Shown in pieces: positions 8,597 to 19,175 of a DNA stretch of 42,255 nt (the stretch's first letter is position 1; each line of letters opens with the position of its first letter). The stretch lies in assembly GCF_022614595.1 (NCBI RefSeq), contig NZ_JAJFAU010000024.1, forward strand, positions 1 to 42,255, in the 5' to 3' direction. A program made the position numbers and the translations under genes. Below the pieces are notes generated by a model. It was not told where the DNA came from. It saw only the letters and a program-made list of their open reading frames with translations, and searched no databases. This stretch comes from Streptomyces sp. CNQ085 (GTDB taxonomy: Bacteria > Actinomycetota > Actinomycetes > Streptomycetales > Streptomycetaceae).

Positions 8597-8626
8597 GGCG
8601 GTGTGCCGGAACTCCCGGACACCGCC
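8597..8626 (-). promoter_or_regulatory. Leader hairpin before ngcE
   Basis: GGCGGTGT-G-CCGG pairs with CCGG-ACACCGCC around a 5-nt loop (12 bp with one bulged base), 31 bases from the ngcE start. Being this close to the ribosome-binding site, it could influence translation or mRNA stability. The function is not known. Confidence 0.35.
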
Positions 8627-8756
8627 GTGAGTTGAAGCAGAGTTGTGCGGGATGTAACGCCGGGTCGTGCGGAGCCGTGCCGGTCTCGCCCGTACCGTTC
8701 CTCCAGAGGCACGGCCTTTCTGATTCTCGTCTTCTGATATGACCGCTCAGACGCCG

Positions 8757-8772
8757 ACAGGTATAGTCCACT
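8757..8772 (-). promoter_or_regulatory. DasR-like (dre) site upstream of ngcE
   Basis: On the minus strand AGTGGACTATACCTGT matches 12 of 16 positions of the DasR consensus AGTGGTCTAGACCACT, with the central GG.CTA.ACC kept. It is about 190 bases before the ngcE start. DasR is the GlcNAc-responsive GntR regulator of chitin uptake genes in Streptomyces, so the position makes sense. The right half-site is poor. Confidence 0.4.
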
Positions 8773-8844
8773 CTCCTTCCGGTGGGCAAGATCGGTGCGC
8801 GTTCGGGTGCCAGTCTTTCCCGAGTTGAGACCTCCGGGAAACGC

Positions 8845-8885
8845 GGCGGGGCCGTACCTCCCACCATGGGAGGTACGGCCCCGCC
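8845..8885 (-). terminator. Strong terminator of acnA
   Basis: A perfect 19-bp inverted repeat (arms 8845-8863 and 8867-8885, loop CCA) lies 102 bases after the acnA stop. It is a near-ideal GC-rich hairpin and should isolate acnA from ngcE. The rest of the 8566-8986 gap holds the ngcE promoter region, the DasR-like site and the leader hairpin; I see no gene in it. Confidence 0.8.
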
Positions 8886-8986
8886 GTCACCCCTTGAACG
8901 CTGCCGCCGGCCGGCGGCCCGCACGGTCACTCGCACGGTCACCCGTACGGCGGCCGGCGGCGCCTCGGGTACGGATCACCCACAGC

Positions 8987-11821
<2,835 letters not shown>

Positions 11822-11966
11822 GACAGTCTCCTTCAAGTGCATGGGTTCGCGCGTACCACCGCGATCCTGCCGCCCCGGGCCCCGACCACTTCGCTCAGGT
11901 TCACCTAAGTCGAGGGGCGCCCGGCGAAGCCTCGGTGGACGCGGCGGCGGTACGCCTCTCGGTAGA

Positions 11967-11984
11967 TATCTCGATGTCGAGATA
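11967..11984. promoter_or_regulatory. Operator-like inverted repeat in the acnA promoter
   Basis: TATCTCGATGTCGAGATA is a perfect inverted repeat (8-bp arms, TG centre). It immediately follows the proposed acnA -10 box, so it would cover the transcription start. Its outer halves (ATCTC...GAGATA) recur with the same spacing at 12154-12171 in the opposite promoter. Confidence 0.65.
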
Positions 11985-12013
11985 ACTCTAGTACATGGCG
12001 GCCCCACGGTCAT
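11985..12013 (-). promoter_or_regulatory. Putative acnA promoter
   Basis: On the minus strand ATGACC (12008-12013) and TAGAGT (11985-11990) are separated by 17 bases and fit a vegetative sigma promoter with a fair -10 and a weak -35. The proposed operator abuts the -10. This would give a 5' UTR of about 150 bases for acnA. Confidence 0.4.
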
Positions 12014-12149
12014 GCCCCGCCTGACTCCGGGTACCCACGCGCACCCCCCACGTACCGGCGCGACGCCGGATGGAGATGCACCCGGGAGGCAAAAGGGTGA
12101 AAATGCGAAGATGTGCGAAAAACACAGGAATACACCCGCACCCCAGAGG

Positions 12150-12182
12150 TTGACATCTCATATCTGAGATAACATCGCTCTC
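12150..12182 (+). promoter_or_regulatory. Promoter and operator of the HTH-MurA gene, probably leaderless
   Basis: TTGACA (12150-12155) overlaps the left edge of CATCTCATATCTGAGATA (12154-12171), an inverted repeat with ATCTCA/TGAGAT arms. TAACAT (12170-12175) is a -10 candidate placed 7 bases before the GTG start. No Shine-Dalgarno is present, so a leaderless transcript starting at or next to the GTG is likely. The TTGACA to TAACAT gap is only 14 bases, so the true -35 may be weaker and lie just upstream. A protein bound to the repeat would block the promoter. Confidence 0.5.
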
Positions 12183-13712
12183 GTGATCGACGACTACCTC
12201 ATGCGTATCGGCAAACTCATCCGCGACGCCCGCCAGCACCGCGGCTGGACCCAGGCCCAGCTGGCGGAGGCGCTGGCCACCAGCCAGAGCGCGGTCAACC
12301 GCATCGAGCGCGGCAATCAAAACATCAGTCTTGAGATGATCGCCCGTATCGGTGAAGCACTGGACAGCGAGATCGTCTCACTGGGCTACTCCGGCCCGAT
12401 GCATCTGCGGGTCGTCGGAGGCCGCCGACTGTCCGGCGCCATCGACGTCAAGACCAGCAAGAACGCCTGCGTCGCCCTGCTGTGCGCCTCCCTGCTGAAC
12501 TCCGGCCGCACCGTGCTGCGCCGTGTCGCCCGGATCGAGGAGGTCTACCGGATCCTGGAGGTGCTCGGCTCCATCGGGGTGCGCACCCGCTGGATCAACG
12601 ACGGCGCCGACCTGGAGATCGTCCCGCCGGACGAGCTGGACCTGGACGGCATCGACGCCGACGCCGCCCGCCGCACCCGCAGCATCATCATGTTCCTCGG
12701 CCCCCTGCTGCACCGCGTGGACCACTTCCGCATTCCCTACGCCGGCGGCTGCGACCTGGGCACCCGCACCGTGCAGCCGCACATGAGCGCGCTGCGGCAC
12801 TTCGGCCTGGAGGTCACCGCGACCGAAGGCACCTACCACTCGGTGGTCAACCGCTCGGTGCGCCCCGTCCGCCCCATCGTGCTGACCGAGCGCGGGGACA
12901 CCGTCACCGAGAACGCCCTGCTGGCCGCCGCCCGGCACGACGGCACCACCGTCATCCGCAACGCCTCCTCCAACTACATGGTCCAGGACCTGTGCTTCTT
13001 CCTGGAGCAGTTGGGCGTGCGGGTGGAGGGGGTGGGCACCACCACGCTCACCGTCCACGGCGTCCCCCACATCGACCGCGACGTGGACTACTACCCCTCC
13101 GAGGACCCGGTGGAGGCGATGAGCCTGCTGGCCGCGGCCGTGGTCACCGAGTCGGAGCTGACGGTGCGCCGGGTGCCGGTCGAGTTCCTGGAGATCGAGC
13201 TGGCCGTGCTGGAGGAGATGGGCCTGGACCACGACCGCGGCGCGGAGTACCGCGCCGACAACGGCCGCACCCGTCTGGTCGACCTCACCGTGCGGCCCTC
13301 CAAGCTGGAGGCGCCGATCGACAAGATCCACCCGATGCCGTTCCCCGGCATCAACATCGACAACGTGCCCTTCTTCGCGGCCATCGCCGCCAGCGCCCAG
13401 GGCAAGACCCTCATCCACGACTGGGTCTACGACAACCGCGCCATCTACCTGACCGACCTCAACCGGCTCGGCGGGCGTCTCCAGCTCCTGGACCCCCACC
13501 GCGTCCTGGTCGAGGGCCCCACCCGCTGGCGGGCCGCCGAGATGATGTGCCCGCCCGCCCTGCGCCCGGCCGTGGTCGTGCTGCTGGCGATGATGGCGGC
13601 CGAGGGCACCTCGGTGCTGCGCAACGTCTACGTCATCAACCGCGGCTACGAGGACCTGGCCGAGCGACTCAATTCGGTGGGTGCGCGCATCGACATCTTC
13701 CGCGACATCTGA
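12183..13712 (+). CDS. XRE helix-turn-helix / MurA-type enolpyruvyl transferase fusion
   Basis: A 509-residue two-domain protein. Residues about 7-60 are an XRE-type HTH (IGKLIRDARQHRGWTQAQLAEALATSQSAVNRIERG). Residues about 72-509 are an EPSP-synthase-fold MurA homologue (UDP-GlcNAc 1-carboxyvinyltransferase, first committed step of peptidoglycan precursor synthesis). Residues matching E. coli MurA catalysis are kept: Lys93-Asn94 (K22/N23), Cys190 in AGGCDLGTR (C115, the fosfomycin target), Asp about 392 in FPGINID after a 3-residue insertion (D305), and Arg about 461 in ALRPAV (R397). So it may be both enzyme and DNA-binding regulator. GTG 12183 is the start; ATG 12201 is possible but would begin inside the HTH. 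I recall the S. coelicolor homologue as a second MurA next to aconitase. Confidence 0.88.
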   Translation: MIDDYLMRIGKLIRDARQHRGWTQAQLAEALATSQSAVNRIERGNQNISLEMIARIGEALDSEIVSLGYSGPMHLRVVGGRRLSGAIDVKTSKNACVALLCASLLNSGRTVLRRVARIEEVYRILEVLGSIGVRTRWINDGADLEIVPPDELDLDGIDADAARRTRSIIMFLGPLLHRVDHFRIPYAGGCDLGTRTVQPHMSALRHFGLEVTATEGTYHSVVNRSVRPVRPIVLTERGDTVTENALLAAARHDGTTVIRNASSNYMVQDLCFFLEQLGVRVEGVGTTTLTVHGVPHIDRDVDYYPSEDPVEAMSLLAAAVVTESELTVRRVPVEFLEIELAVLEEMGLDHDRGAEYRADNGRTRLVDLTVRPSKLEAPIDKIHPMPFPGINIDNVPFFAAIAASAQGKTLIHDWVYDNRAIYLTDLNRLGGRLQLLDPHRVLVEGPTRWRAAEMMCPPALRPAVVVLLAMMAAEGTSVLRNVYVINRGYEDLAERLNSVGARIDIFRDI

Positions 13713-13738
13713 AAGCCGTCGGAATCAATATCGTCACA

Positions 13739-13774
13739 CCCCTCCTGGCCTGCACTTATGCAAGCCAGGAGGGG
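13739..13774 (+). terminator. Terminator of the HTH-MurA gene
   Basis: CCCCTCCTGGC pairs with GCCAGGAGGGG (11 bp), continuing after one mismatch into TGCA/TGCA around a CTTA loop. It begins 27 bases after the stop codon. It marks the likely left boundary of the accessory island that follows. Confidence 0.75.
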
Positions 13775-13972
13775 ATTCGGCTTCGCCTGTGGGACTTCTC
13801 AGGGACTTTTGGGCCACGTCAGGAGACTGCCGGTCTCGGGGCTGAGGGGCGGATTGCCCGGCGCTCCGCGCGATAAGCCACGGGCGGGGCGTCGGTCTGA
13901 TCTGGTCCTCACCGGTGGATATGTCGTGTGGGCATACCGCCTCGTGACGCCCCAGCCAAGACCTCGCAAACG

Positions 13973-14004
13973 CCCCGGAGGCCGTCGAGTACGCGGCTCC
14001 GGGG
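13973..14004 (-). terminator. Possible terminator of the defence operon
   Basis: CCCCGGAG and CTCCGGGG form an 8-bp stem around a 16-nt loop, 44 bases beyond the last gene of the minus-strand island. Stability is moderate. The surrounding 13775-14047 segment shows no gene. Confidence 0.35.
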
Positions 14005-14047
14005 TGCGAGTACGCGCAGTACGGGAGCGCGTCTCCCCTTCCCGTGC

Positions 14048-15025
14048 TCAGGTGTCCAGATGGTCCACGAAGATGCCGATGAGGATGCGACCGCCGAGGC
14101 GGGGTTCGGGAAGGCTGAAGTGAACGCGGTTTCGGTACCGTTCCTTCTTGCCGTGCCACTCGCAGCGGTAGGTCTCACCCTTGTGGTCGACGTCGCGCTG
14201 TTTCATGATTCCCGGCTTGGAGCGGGTGTTGGGGCTCTCGGGGGACAGGTTCAGGCCGAACCGTCCCAGTTCGGCCTGAACCTGGTGCGGCTGCCCCGAG
14301 TGCAGGGCCAGGGCCTCGGTGAAGTGGTCGTGCACCACGCCCAGGAGCCGCACGACCCAGTCGCGCATCTCCGCGTAGGAGCCGTCGAACTTGCGGAAGG
14401 AGAGGGAGTCGGCGAAGACCAGTTCCGGGAAGCTCTGGCGGGCGCGGTCGAAGAAGTCCTGCTCCGCTACGTCCTCCCGCTCGAAGAGGGAGCGCCAGAA
14501 CTCGGACAGCGCGGGCGCCTCGACGAGGTGGAAGACCTCCTCGGTCATCGGTTCGTCCGTCGTCCCGTCCCTCGCTGAGACCGGGAGCCAGCCGTGGCGG
14601 TCCCGGACGGGGAAGACCAGGCAGGCGACGTGCTGCCTCCGCCGCGTCCGCCACCAGGCGTAGCAGAGGGACCAGGCGAGGTCGTAGGTGACACCCGCCA
14701 CTTCGACCCGGTCGGGCAGGCCGGGGAGGTCCGTGTCCCAGGTGGGGCAGCGGTCCATGAGACGGACCGTTCTCAGCCGCGCGTCGCGTCCAGCACGCGG
14801 TGTCTCCCCCTCGTACAGGACGTCGTAGAGCTTTCGGTCCTCCGCGCATTCCATCTCCACCCACCACGGCGAGACGGCGACCGAGTGCTGTTCGGATAAC
14901 TCCTCCAGGGTGTCGCTGAAGTCGTCCAGCAGGTCCGTCAACCGCTCCTCCGTCAGTCCCCGGAAGTCGAAGGACGACTCGTCCACGACGATCCGGTAGG
15001 GCTCACCGTCCCCTGCGCCTGGCAC
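14048..15025 (-). CDS. Unrecognised protein of the DUF262/ATPase defence cassette
   Basis: A 325-residue cytoplasmic protein with no signal peptide or membrane segment. I do not recognise the family. The N-terminal half is acidic (FRGLTEERLTDLLDDFSDTLEELSEQ). The middle is rich in Trp and Arg (YAWWRTRRRQH). The last 50 residues (GETYRCEWHGKKERYRNRVHFSLPEPRLGGRILIGIFVDHLDT) have the alternating strand pattern and ending IG.F..HL that I associate with RelE/HigB-like folds, which makes a nuclease role conceivable. The start is GTG 15025, inside the last 23 bases of the ATPase gene, indicating coupling. Codon 43 (14897-14899) is TTA, rare in Streptomyces. It is the last gene of a five-gene run and may act as effector or sensor for the DUF262/ATPase pair. 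Confidence 0.75.
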   Translation of the reverse strand: MPGAGDGEPYRIVVDESSFDFRGLTEERLTDLLDDFSDTLEELSEQHSVAVSPWWVEMECAEDRKLYDVLYEGETPRAGRDARLRTVRLMDRCPTWDTDLPGLPDRVEVAGVTYDLAWSLCYAWWRTRRRQHVACLVFPVRDRHGWLPVSARDGTTDEPMTEEVFHLVEAPALSEFWRSLFEREDVAEQDFFDRARQSFPELVFADSLSFRKFDGSYAEMRDWVVRLLGVVHDHFTEALALHSGQPHQVQAELGRFGLNLSPESPNTRSKPGIMKQRDVDHKGETYRCEWHGKKERYRNRVHFSLPEPRLGGRILIGIFVDHLDT

Positions 15026-16115
15026 GTGCCAGCCTCCCCAGGTCCTGTTCGAGCTGGTCGAAGAAGCCTCGCGGCCACTCGGTCAGTTCGCCCCTCGCGG
15101 TGAACGCGATGGGCGCGGAACCGGCTTCCTCCTCACCGAAGTAGTGCACGATCGCGTCCTCGGAGCACAGGGTCCGTTCCTCCGCCACGGCCAGTCGCGC
15201 CCCGTTGAGAACGTGGTCGCTGTGCGTCTCCACGATCACCTGGGCGCCGGCCCCAGCGACCCGGGCCAGGAAGCGGCCCAGCTTGGACTGGCCGCCGGGG
15301 TGGAGGTGCGCCTCCGGGTTCTCGACGATCAGCAGATCTCCCGGGCCGGTGAGAAGGCCGGCGACGATCACGGGCAGGGCGTAGGAGAATCCGAAGCCCA
15401 TGTTGGCCGGGCGGATCGGCTCGCTCAGTAGGCCCGGTTCCTGGAAGCGGATGGTGCTCGCCGTGATGCCGGGCGGCCACTGTGCGGTGATCTTGATAGG
15501 ACGGATGATGTCGGAGGCCCAGGTCTCCACCTGCGTGCGCAGGGTGGTGACGTTGTGGGTGCTCCGGGTCGCCGGATGGAGCAGCGGCTCACTCACCACC
15601 CGGGTCTCGTGCAGGGCCAGTACCTGCGCGGTGTACTCCCCCTGCACACCGACCCCGAGGAGGTCGGGATGCTCCGCGGAGACGCCCAGCTGGTCGCGAG
15701 GGCCGAGGCGCTCGGCGCACAGGTAAGTGAACGCGCTGCCCCTACCGCACAGTTCCGCGGGCAGGGGCCCGCTGTTCTCGGCCACCCTCAGGTAGAGGGC
15801 CTGCTCGTCGGGGACTGTGAAGCGGTGCACGCCGGGCGCCTCGGCGCCGTCGCCGGCGATCTCGATCTCGATGGTGGAGTCCGGGGCGTCCGGGTGCAGC
15901 ACCTCGTGTGCTTCGCCCAGAGCGAGTCCGTAGGGGCCGTTGAGCTGAATCACTCGACCGGCCGGCACGTCCGCGAGCTGGCGGGCCAGCAGCAGGCTCT
16001 GGACCGTGGTGCTCTTTCCCGTTCCGTTGAGTCCGGTGAGCACGGTGAGGGGGCGCAGGGCGAAGGAGGCGTCGGCGAAGCGTTTGAAGTACCGGACACG
16101 TAGGGAGGTGATCAC
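15003..16115 (-). CDS. AAA ATPase with DUF3696-type C-terminus
   Basis: A 370-residue SMC/ABC-like ATPase of the AAA_15/AAA_21 group. Walker A is GLNGTGKST (residues 28-36), after MITSLRVRYFKRF. The Walker B region is LLIVENPEAHLHP (about 267), with the catalytic-glutamate position kept, and the H-loop is VIVETHSDHVL. The C-terminus (FTARGELTEWPRGFFDQLEQDL) has the WP.GFFDQ signature of DUF3696. Such proteins are common partners in phage-defence operons, where they sense DNA or control an effector nuclease. The start is GTG 16115, overlapping the DUF262 stop as GTGA. No nuclease domain is visible, so any effector activity must lie in a neighbour. Confidence 0.85.
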   Translation of the reverse strand: MITSLRVRYFKRFADASFALRPLTVLTGLNGTGKSTTVQSLLLARQLADVPAGRVIQLNGPYGLALGEAHEVLHPDAPDSTIEIEIAGDGAEAPGVHRFTVPDEQALYLRVAENSGPLPAELCGRGSAFTYLCAERLGPRDQLGVSAEHPDLLGVGVQGEYTAQVLALHETRVVSEPLLHPATRSTHNVTTLRTQVETWASDIIRPIKITAQWPPGITASTIRFQEPGLLSEPIRPANMGFGFSYALPVIVAGLLTGPGDLLIVENPEAHLHPGGQSKLGRFLARVAGAGAQVIVETHSDHVLNGARLAVAEERTLCSEDAIVHYFGEEEAGSAPIAFTARGELTEWPRGFFDQLEQDLGRLARARRRGR

Positions 16116-17275
16116 CTACCGGCCTCCGCGACCTGGGCGGTGACGTCGAACCGGAGCATCACCCGGCGGACGTCACCCGTGGAGGAGGTGATGGCCTCCA
16201 GGTAGCGGTAGTCGTTCGTCATCAGGAGACGCGCGTCATCCACGATCGCCTCGCGGCGCCGTTCGAGGTCTTCGGTCTCGTACTTGGCCAGGGTGATCGA
16301 CCAGGCCTCGAAGAGCGCCCGGTTGATCGGGTTCCGGCCGGACGAATCGAGCGGCCACTTGCGGAAGGCCTGGTCGCCGAAGACCAGACGGGCGTTCAGC
16401 ATGGCCTTGCGGAAAGCCGCCACGAGGTTCGCGACATCGGTATCGGTCACCTCCTTCGCAGTGTCCAGCATGGTGGTGGTGCGCTGGAGGAAGGGATCCA
16501 TCGCGGCGTACTTCGCGTAGCCTTCCGTACCCATCAACCAGAAAGCGGCGAAACGCAGGGCCATCTCGCGGTCGTTCATCCGGATGTGGCCGCCCATGTT
16601 GCTGGTCGCCGCGTTGAACTCCGCCGTGGAGGTCATCTCCCGCAGGACGGTCCGACTGCGTTCCTTGCTCATGCAGTGCCGGATTTCCTGCGCGTTCAGG
16701 GGTGTACCGCCCGTATTGATGCGCTTGAAGATGTCGTACATGACGTCTGGCGGAGTCGTCGGGTCAATGACGTTGGTGACGATCTGGGTGTTGTAGATGC
16801 GCCGCTTCCACGGAGCGGGGAGGTCTTCAAAACGCTTTCCCTCCACCGCGCTCTGTAGGTACTCGAGCCCCTTGAGCGCGAACCCTCGTTCCTCTCCCCC
16901 GCACACGAAGTCGTGGATGGTCGACAGGCGCTGGAGACCGTCGACCACGCGCATGAGCCCGTCGGTGTCCTCGGCGAAGTAGAAGGCTGGAAGCGGGATC
17001 TGCAGGAGCACGGACTCGATGAGCCGGGACTTCTGCCTGGGTTTCCACACCCGGCCGCGCTGGAAGTCCGGGGCCAGCTCCAGCGATCCGTCCTCGATCA
17101 TGTCCAGGGCGTTACGCAGCGAGAACTGCTTGGTGTTGACCCGGATCTGCTCCGGGTTCCACGGCCTGTCGATCTCTGGTGGCGCGTCCTCGGTCTCCGC
17201 CTCGACTCCGGTGCCCGTGTCGAGGAAGTGCTCCTCCGTGATCTTCGGCGGCTGAGGGGTGTCCGAGGTCGTCAT
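16112..17275 (-). CDS. DUF262 (GmrSD/ParB-like N-terminal domain) protein
   Basis: A 387-residue protein of the DUF262 family. Residues 69-120 hold the diagnostic pattern: DFQRGRVWKPRQKSRLIESVL, then LPAFYF, then VDGLQRLSTIHDF (the DGQQR motif with Leu replacing the first Gln). This fold is related to ParB/sulfiredoxin nucleotide hydrolases and forms the N-terminal half of GmrS/SspE-type defence nucleases. There is no recognisable HNH (DUF1524) motif at the C-terminus, so a separate nuclease may be needed. The start is ATG 17275 with no good Shine-Dalgarno next to it; an AAAGGAGG lies 35 bases upstream with no in-frame start behind it. It follows gajB by 85 bases with no obvious terminator and overlaps the ATPase gene by 4. 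Confidence 0.83.
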   Translation of the reverse strand: MTTSDTPQPPKITEEHFLDTGTGVEAETEDAPPEIDRPWNPEQIRVNTKQFSLRNALDMIEDGSLELAPDFQRGRVWKPRQKSRLIESVLLQIPLPAFYFAEDTDGLMRVVDGLQRLSTIHDFVCGGEERGFALKGLEYLQSAVEGKRFEDLPAPWKRRIYNTQIVTNVIDPTTPPDVMYDIFKRINTGGTPLNAQEIRHCMSKERSRTVLREMTSTAEFNAATSNMGGHIRMNDREMALRFAAFWLMGTEGYAKYAAMDPFLQRTTTMLDTAKEVTDTDVANLVAAFRKAMLNARLVFGDQAFRKWPLDSSGRNPINRALFEAWSITLAKYETEDLERRREAIVDDARLLMTNDYRYLEAITSSTGDVRRVMLRFDVTAQVAEAGR

Positions 17276-17360
17276 GAGGGGATCGTATCCGGGCGACCGG
17301 CAGCCGAGGGCCTCCTTTGTCCGAACCGGACCGGGGACCCGTCCGACCTGCCTTGCTCCC

Positions 17361-19175
17361 TCACTCGCCACCCACCACCGTGTCTCCGTCGAACCGCAGC
17401 GACGTGATCCGCGACTCGCCGACCCACTCCCGGAGGGTGCCCAGTGCGGCGGGCTCGAGTCTCGTGGTGAAGAGAATGGCCAGGTGCTCTCTGGCTCGTG
17501 AGCACGCGACGTAGAACAGGTTGCGCGCTCTGACGAAGGCCTCCAGGTCCTTGCCCACCAGTTCGTCACGCCGGGAGAAGTTGGCCAGCATCTCGGGGAT
17601 CTGGAAAAGGTTGTGGCCCTTGCTGACCACGGCGAGGACCCGGGTGAATTCCAGGCCCTTGACCCCATGCTGCGTGGCGAAGGGCGTACCACCACCGAGG
17701 TGCTCGTTCAACGCCAGCAACTCCGCGTACGGCACCTTGCGCAATTGCTGGTACTCCTTCGACCGGGCCGCCGCCCGTGCCTTGGCCTTGTCGTCACTCA
17801 CAGCCTGCGAGTCCGCATCGGACGGTGACACGGCCTCCCGATGACGCTTCCGCACCTTCCCCAGGCCGTCGAAGAGTCGCTGTTCAAGGCAGAGATCGAG
17901 GACGTCGCCGACCGTGCCCGTCTCGCGAGTCTCCTCCAACTTCGCCAGGAACGCCATCCATTCCTGCTTGTCGGCCGGCGAGTTGATGGGAGGACGGCCA
18001 CGTGGGTCGAGTGCGTCGAACATCGCGCCGTAATGCTTGTTCCGGTAGTGGAGCAGGGCCGGTTCCAGCGTGTCCATGAAGAAGGCCATGGCGTGGTCCT
18101 CCTTCTTCACGTAGGAATCGTTGTATCGAAAGGCCCCGTGGAGTTTCTGGTAGCCCAGTTCACCGGCGATCGTCTCGTGCGTGAGCATGAGGATTTTCGT
18201 ACTGGCCTCCTCCGCTCGCGCCCGGTCATCGTGCCCGGCTGCTCCGGTGCTCCAGAACCGGTCGCGGACGTCGTCCAGTACCCACCTCCGGGCCGCGTGG
18301 GCCGCGTCCCAGCCGAGCTGGCCCTTTCGGTGGTGGGTGAGCCTCGTCCCGGCCCATTCGTTGGTGTGATAGACGGCAACGGTACCCTCGCCCGCTCCAG
18401 ACATCGTGGTCTGTGCCAGCTCGGGACGCATCGTGTTCAGGAGGTTCACGACGGCGCGCTGCGAGCGGCGGTTGCGCCGTCTGAAGACCGGTACCGGGCG
18501 CGCGTCCTCGAGCGCCCCGCACGCGTTCTCGTAGATCTGCTGCCAGTGGTCCCCGAAGAAGCCGCAGAGGGGGCCATGCGCGGTGGCCTCGTCGCCCGGG
18601 GTTCCCAACATGGCCTCCGCCAGGCCGGCAGGGGTGTCCTGGTACTCGTCCACGAAGACGATCGGGAATCGGTCGGCGGCCAGGGCCCGGAACTTGGGAA
18701 GGGCGAAGAACGCCCTCGCGAGGACGGGCAGGTCATTGTGCCCCAGCCGCACATGGCGGGTGTCGTGGTCCACTTTCTGGAAACCGGTGCTGTACTCGAC
18801 GGTGTAGCCGTCCAGTGAGGTGCGGCCCTCCATCCTCGACGGCATGATGTTCAGCTCGACGATGTGACGCAGCAGGTGCTTACGGAAAGGGGAGAGCAGC
18901 TGCCACAGGAAGCCGTGGATGGTCTCGGCGAACACGTACGGGCTGCGGTCGGTACGGCTGATGATCTCGTCGCGGGCCACGTTGGTATAGGTGACGCAGG
19001 CGACGCGCTGGTGGGGCCACGGGAGGTAACGGGCCTGGTCGGCCAGGATGCTCTGGAGCGCCTCGATCAGTGAGCTGGTCTTGCCCGCGCCGGCTCCGGC
19101 CTCCACCTTGAAGTGACGGCCTTCCCGGAGGGCCGTCAGGATCGTGCGCGTGACGTCCTCCGCCTCGGTCGTCAC
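17361..19175 (-). CDS. gajB: Gabija protein GajB, UvrD/Rep-like helicase
   Basis: A 604-residue superfamily 1A helicase, the second subunit of the Gabija anti-phage complex. In order: Walker A VEAGAGAGKTSS (about 28), motif Ia CVTYTNVARDEI, Walker B VDEYQDTP (about 177), motif V FATQHGVKGLEFTRV (about 503) and motif VI YVACSRAREHLAILFTT. The start is GTG 19175 (VTTEAEDVTRTIL), overlapping the gajA stop as GTGA; the longer frame upstream lies inside gajA. It is longer than the B. cereus GajB I recall (about 490 residues), with extra sequence between motifs II and V. In Gabija, GajB is thought to sense DNA termini and activate GajA. Confidence 0.88.
   Translation of the reverse strand: MTTEAEDVTRTILTALREGRHFKVEAGAGAGKTSSLIEALQSILADQARYLPWPHQRVACVTYTNVARDEIISRTDRSPYVFAETIHGFLWQLLSPFRKHLLRHIVELNIMPSRMEGRTSLDGYTVEYSTGFQKVDHDTRHVRLGHNDLPVLARAFFALPKFRALAADRFPIVFVDEYQDTPAGLAEAMLGTPGDEATAHGPLCGFFGDHWQQIYENACGALEDARPVPVFRRRNRRSQRAVVNLLNTMRPELAQTTMSGAGEGTVAVYHTNEWAGTRLTHHRKGQLGWDAAHAARRWVLDDVRDRFWSTGAAGHDDRARAEEASTKILMLTHETIAGELGYQKLHGAFRYNDSYVKKEDHAMAFFMDTLEPALLHYRNKHYGAMFDALDPRGRPPINSPADKQEWMAFLAKLEETRETGTVGDVLDLCLEQRLFDGLGKVRKRHREAVSPSDADSQAVSDDKAKARAAARSKEYQQLRKVPYAELLALNEHLGGGTPFATQHGVKGLEFTRVLAVVSKGHNLFQIPEMLANFSRRDELVGKDLEAFVRARNLFYVACSRAREHLAILFTTRLEPAALGTLREWVGESRITSLRFDGDTVVGGE

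Noticed and set aside
14048..16115. Septu (PtuA/PtuB) system
   Set aside because: The ATPase has a DUF3696 ending and the partner shows no HNH motif, so it does not fit PtuB.
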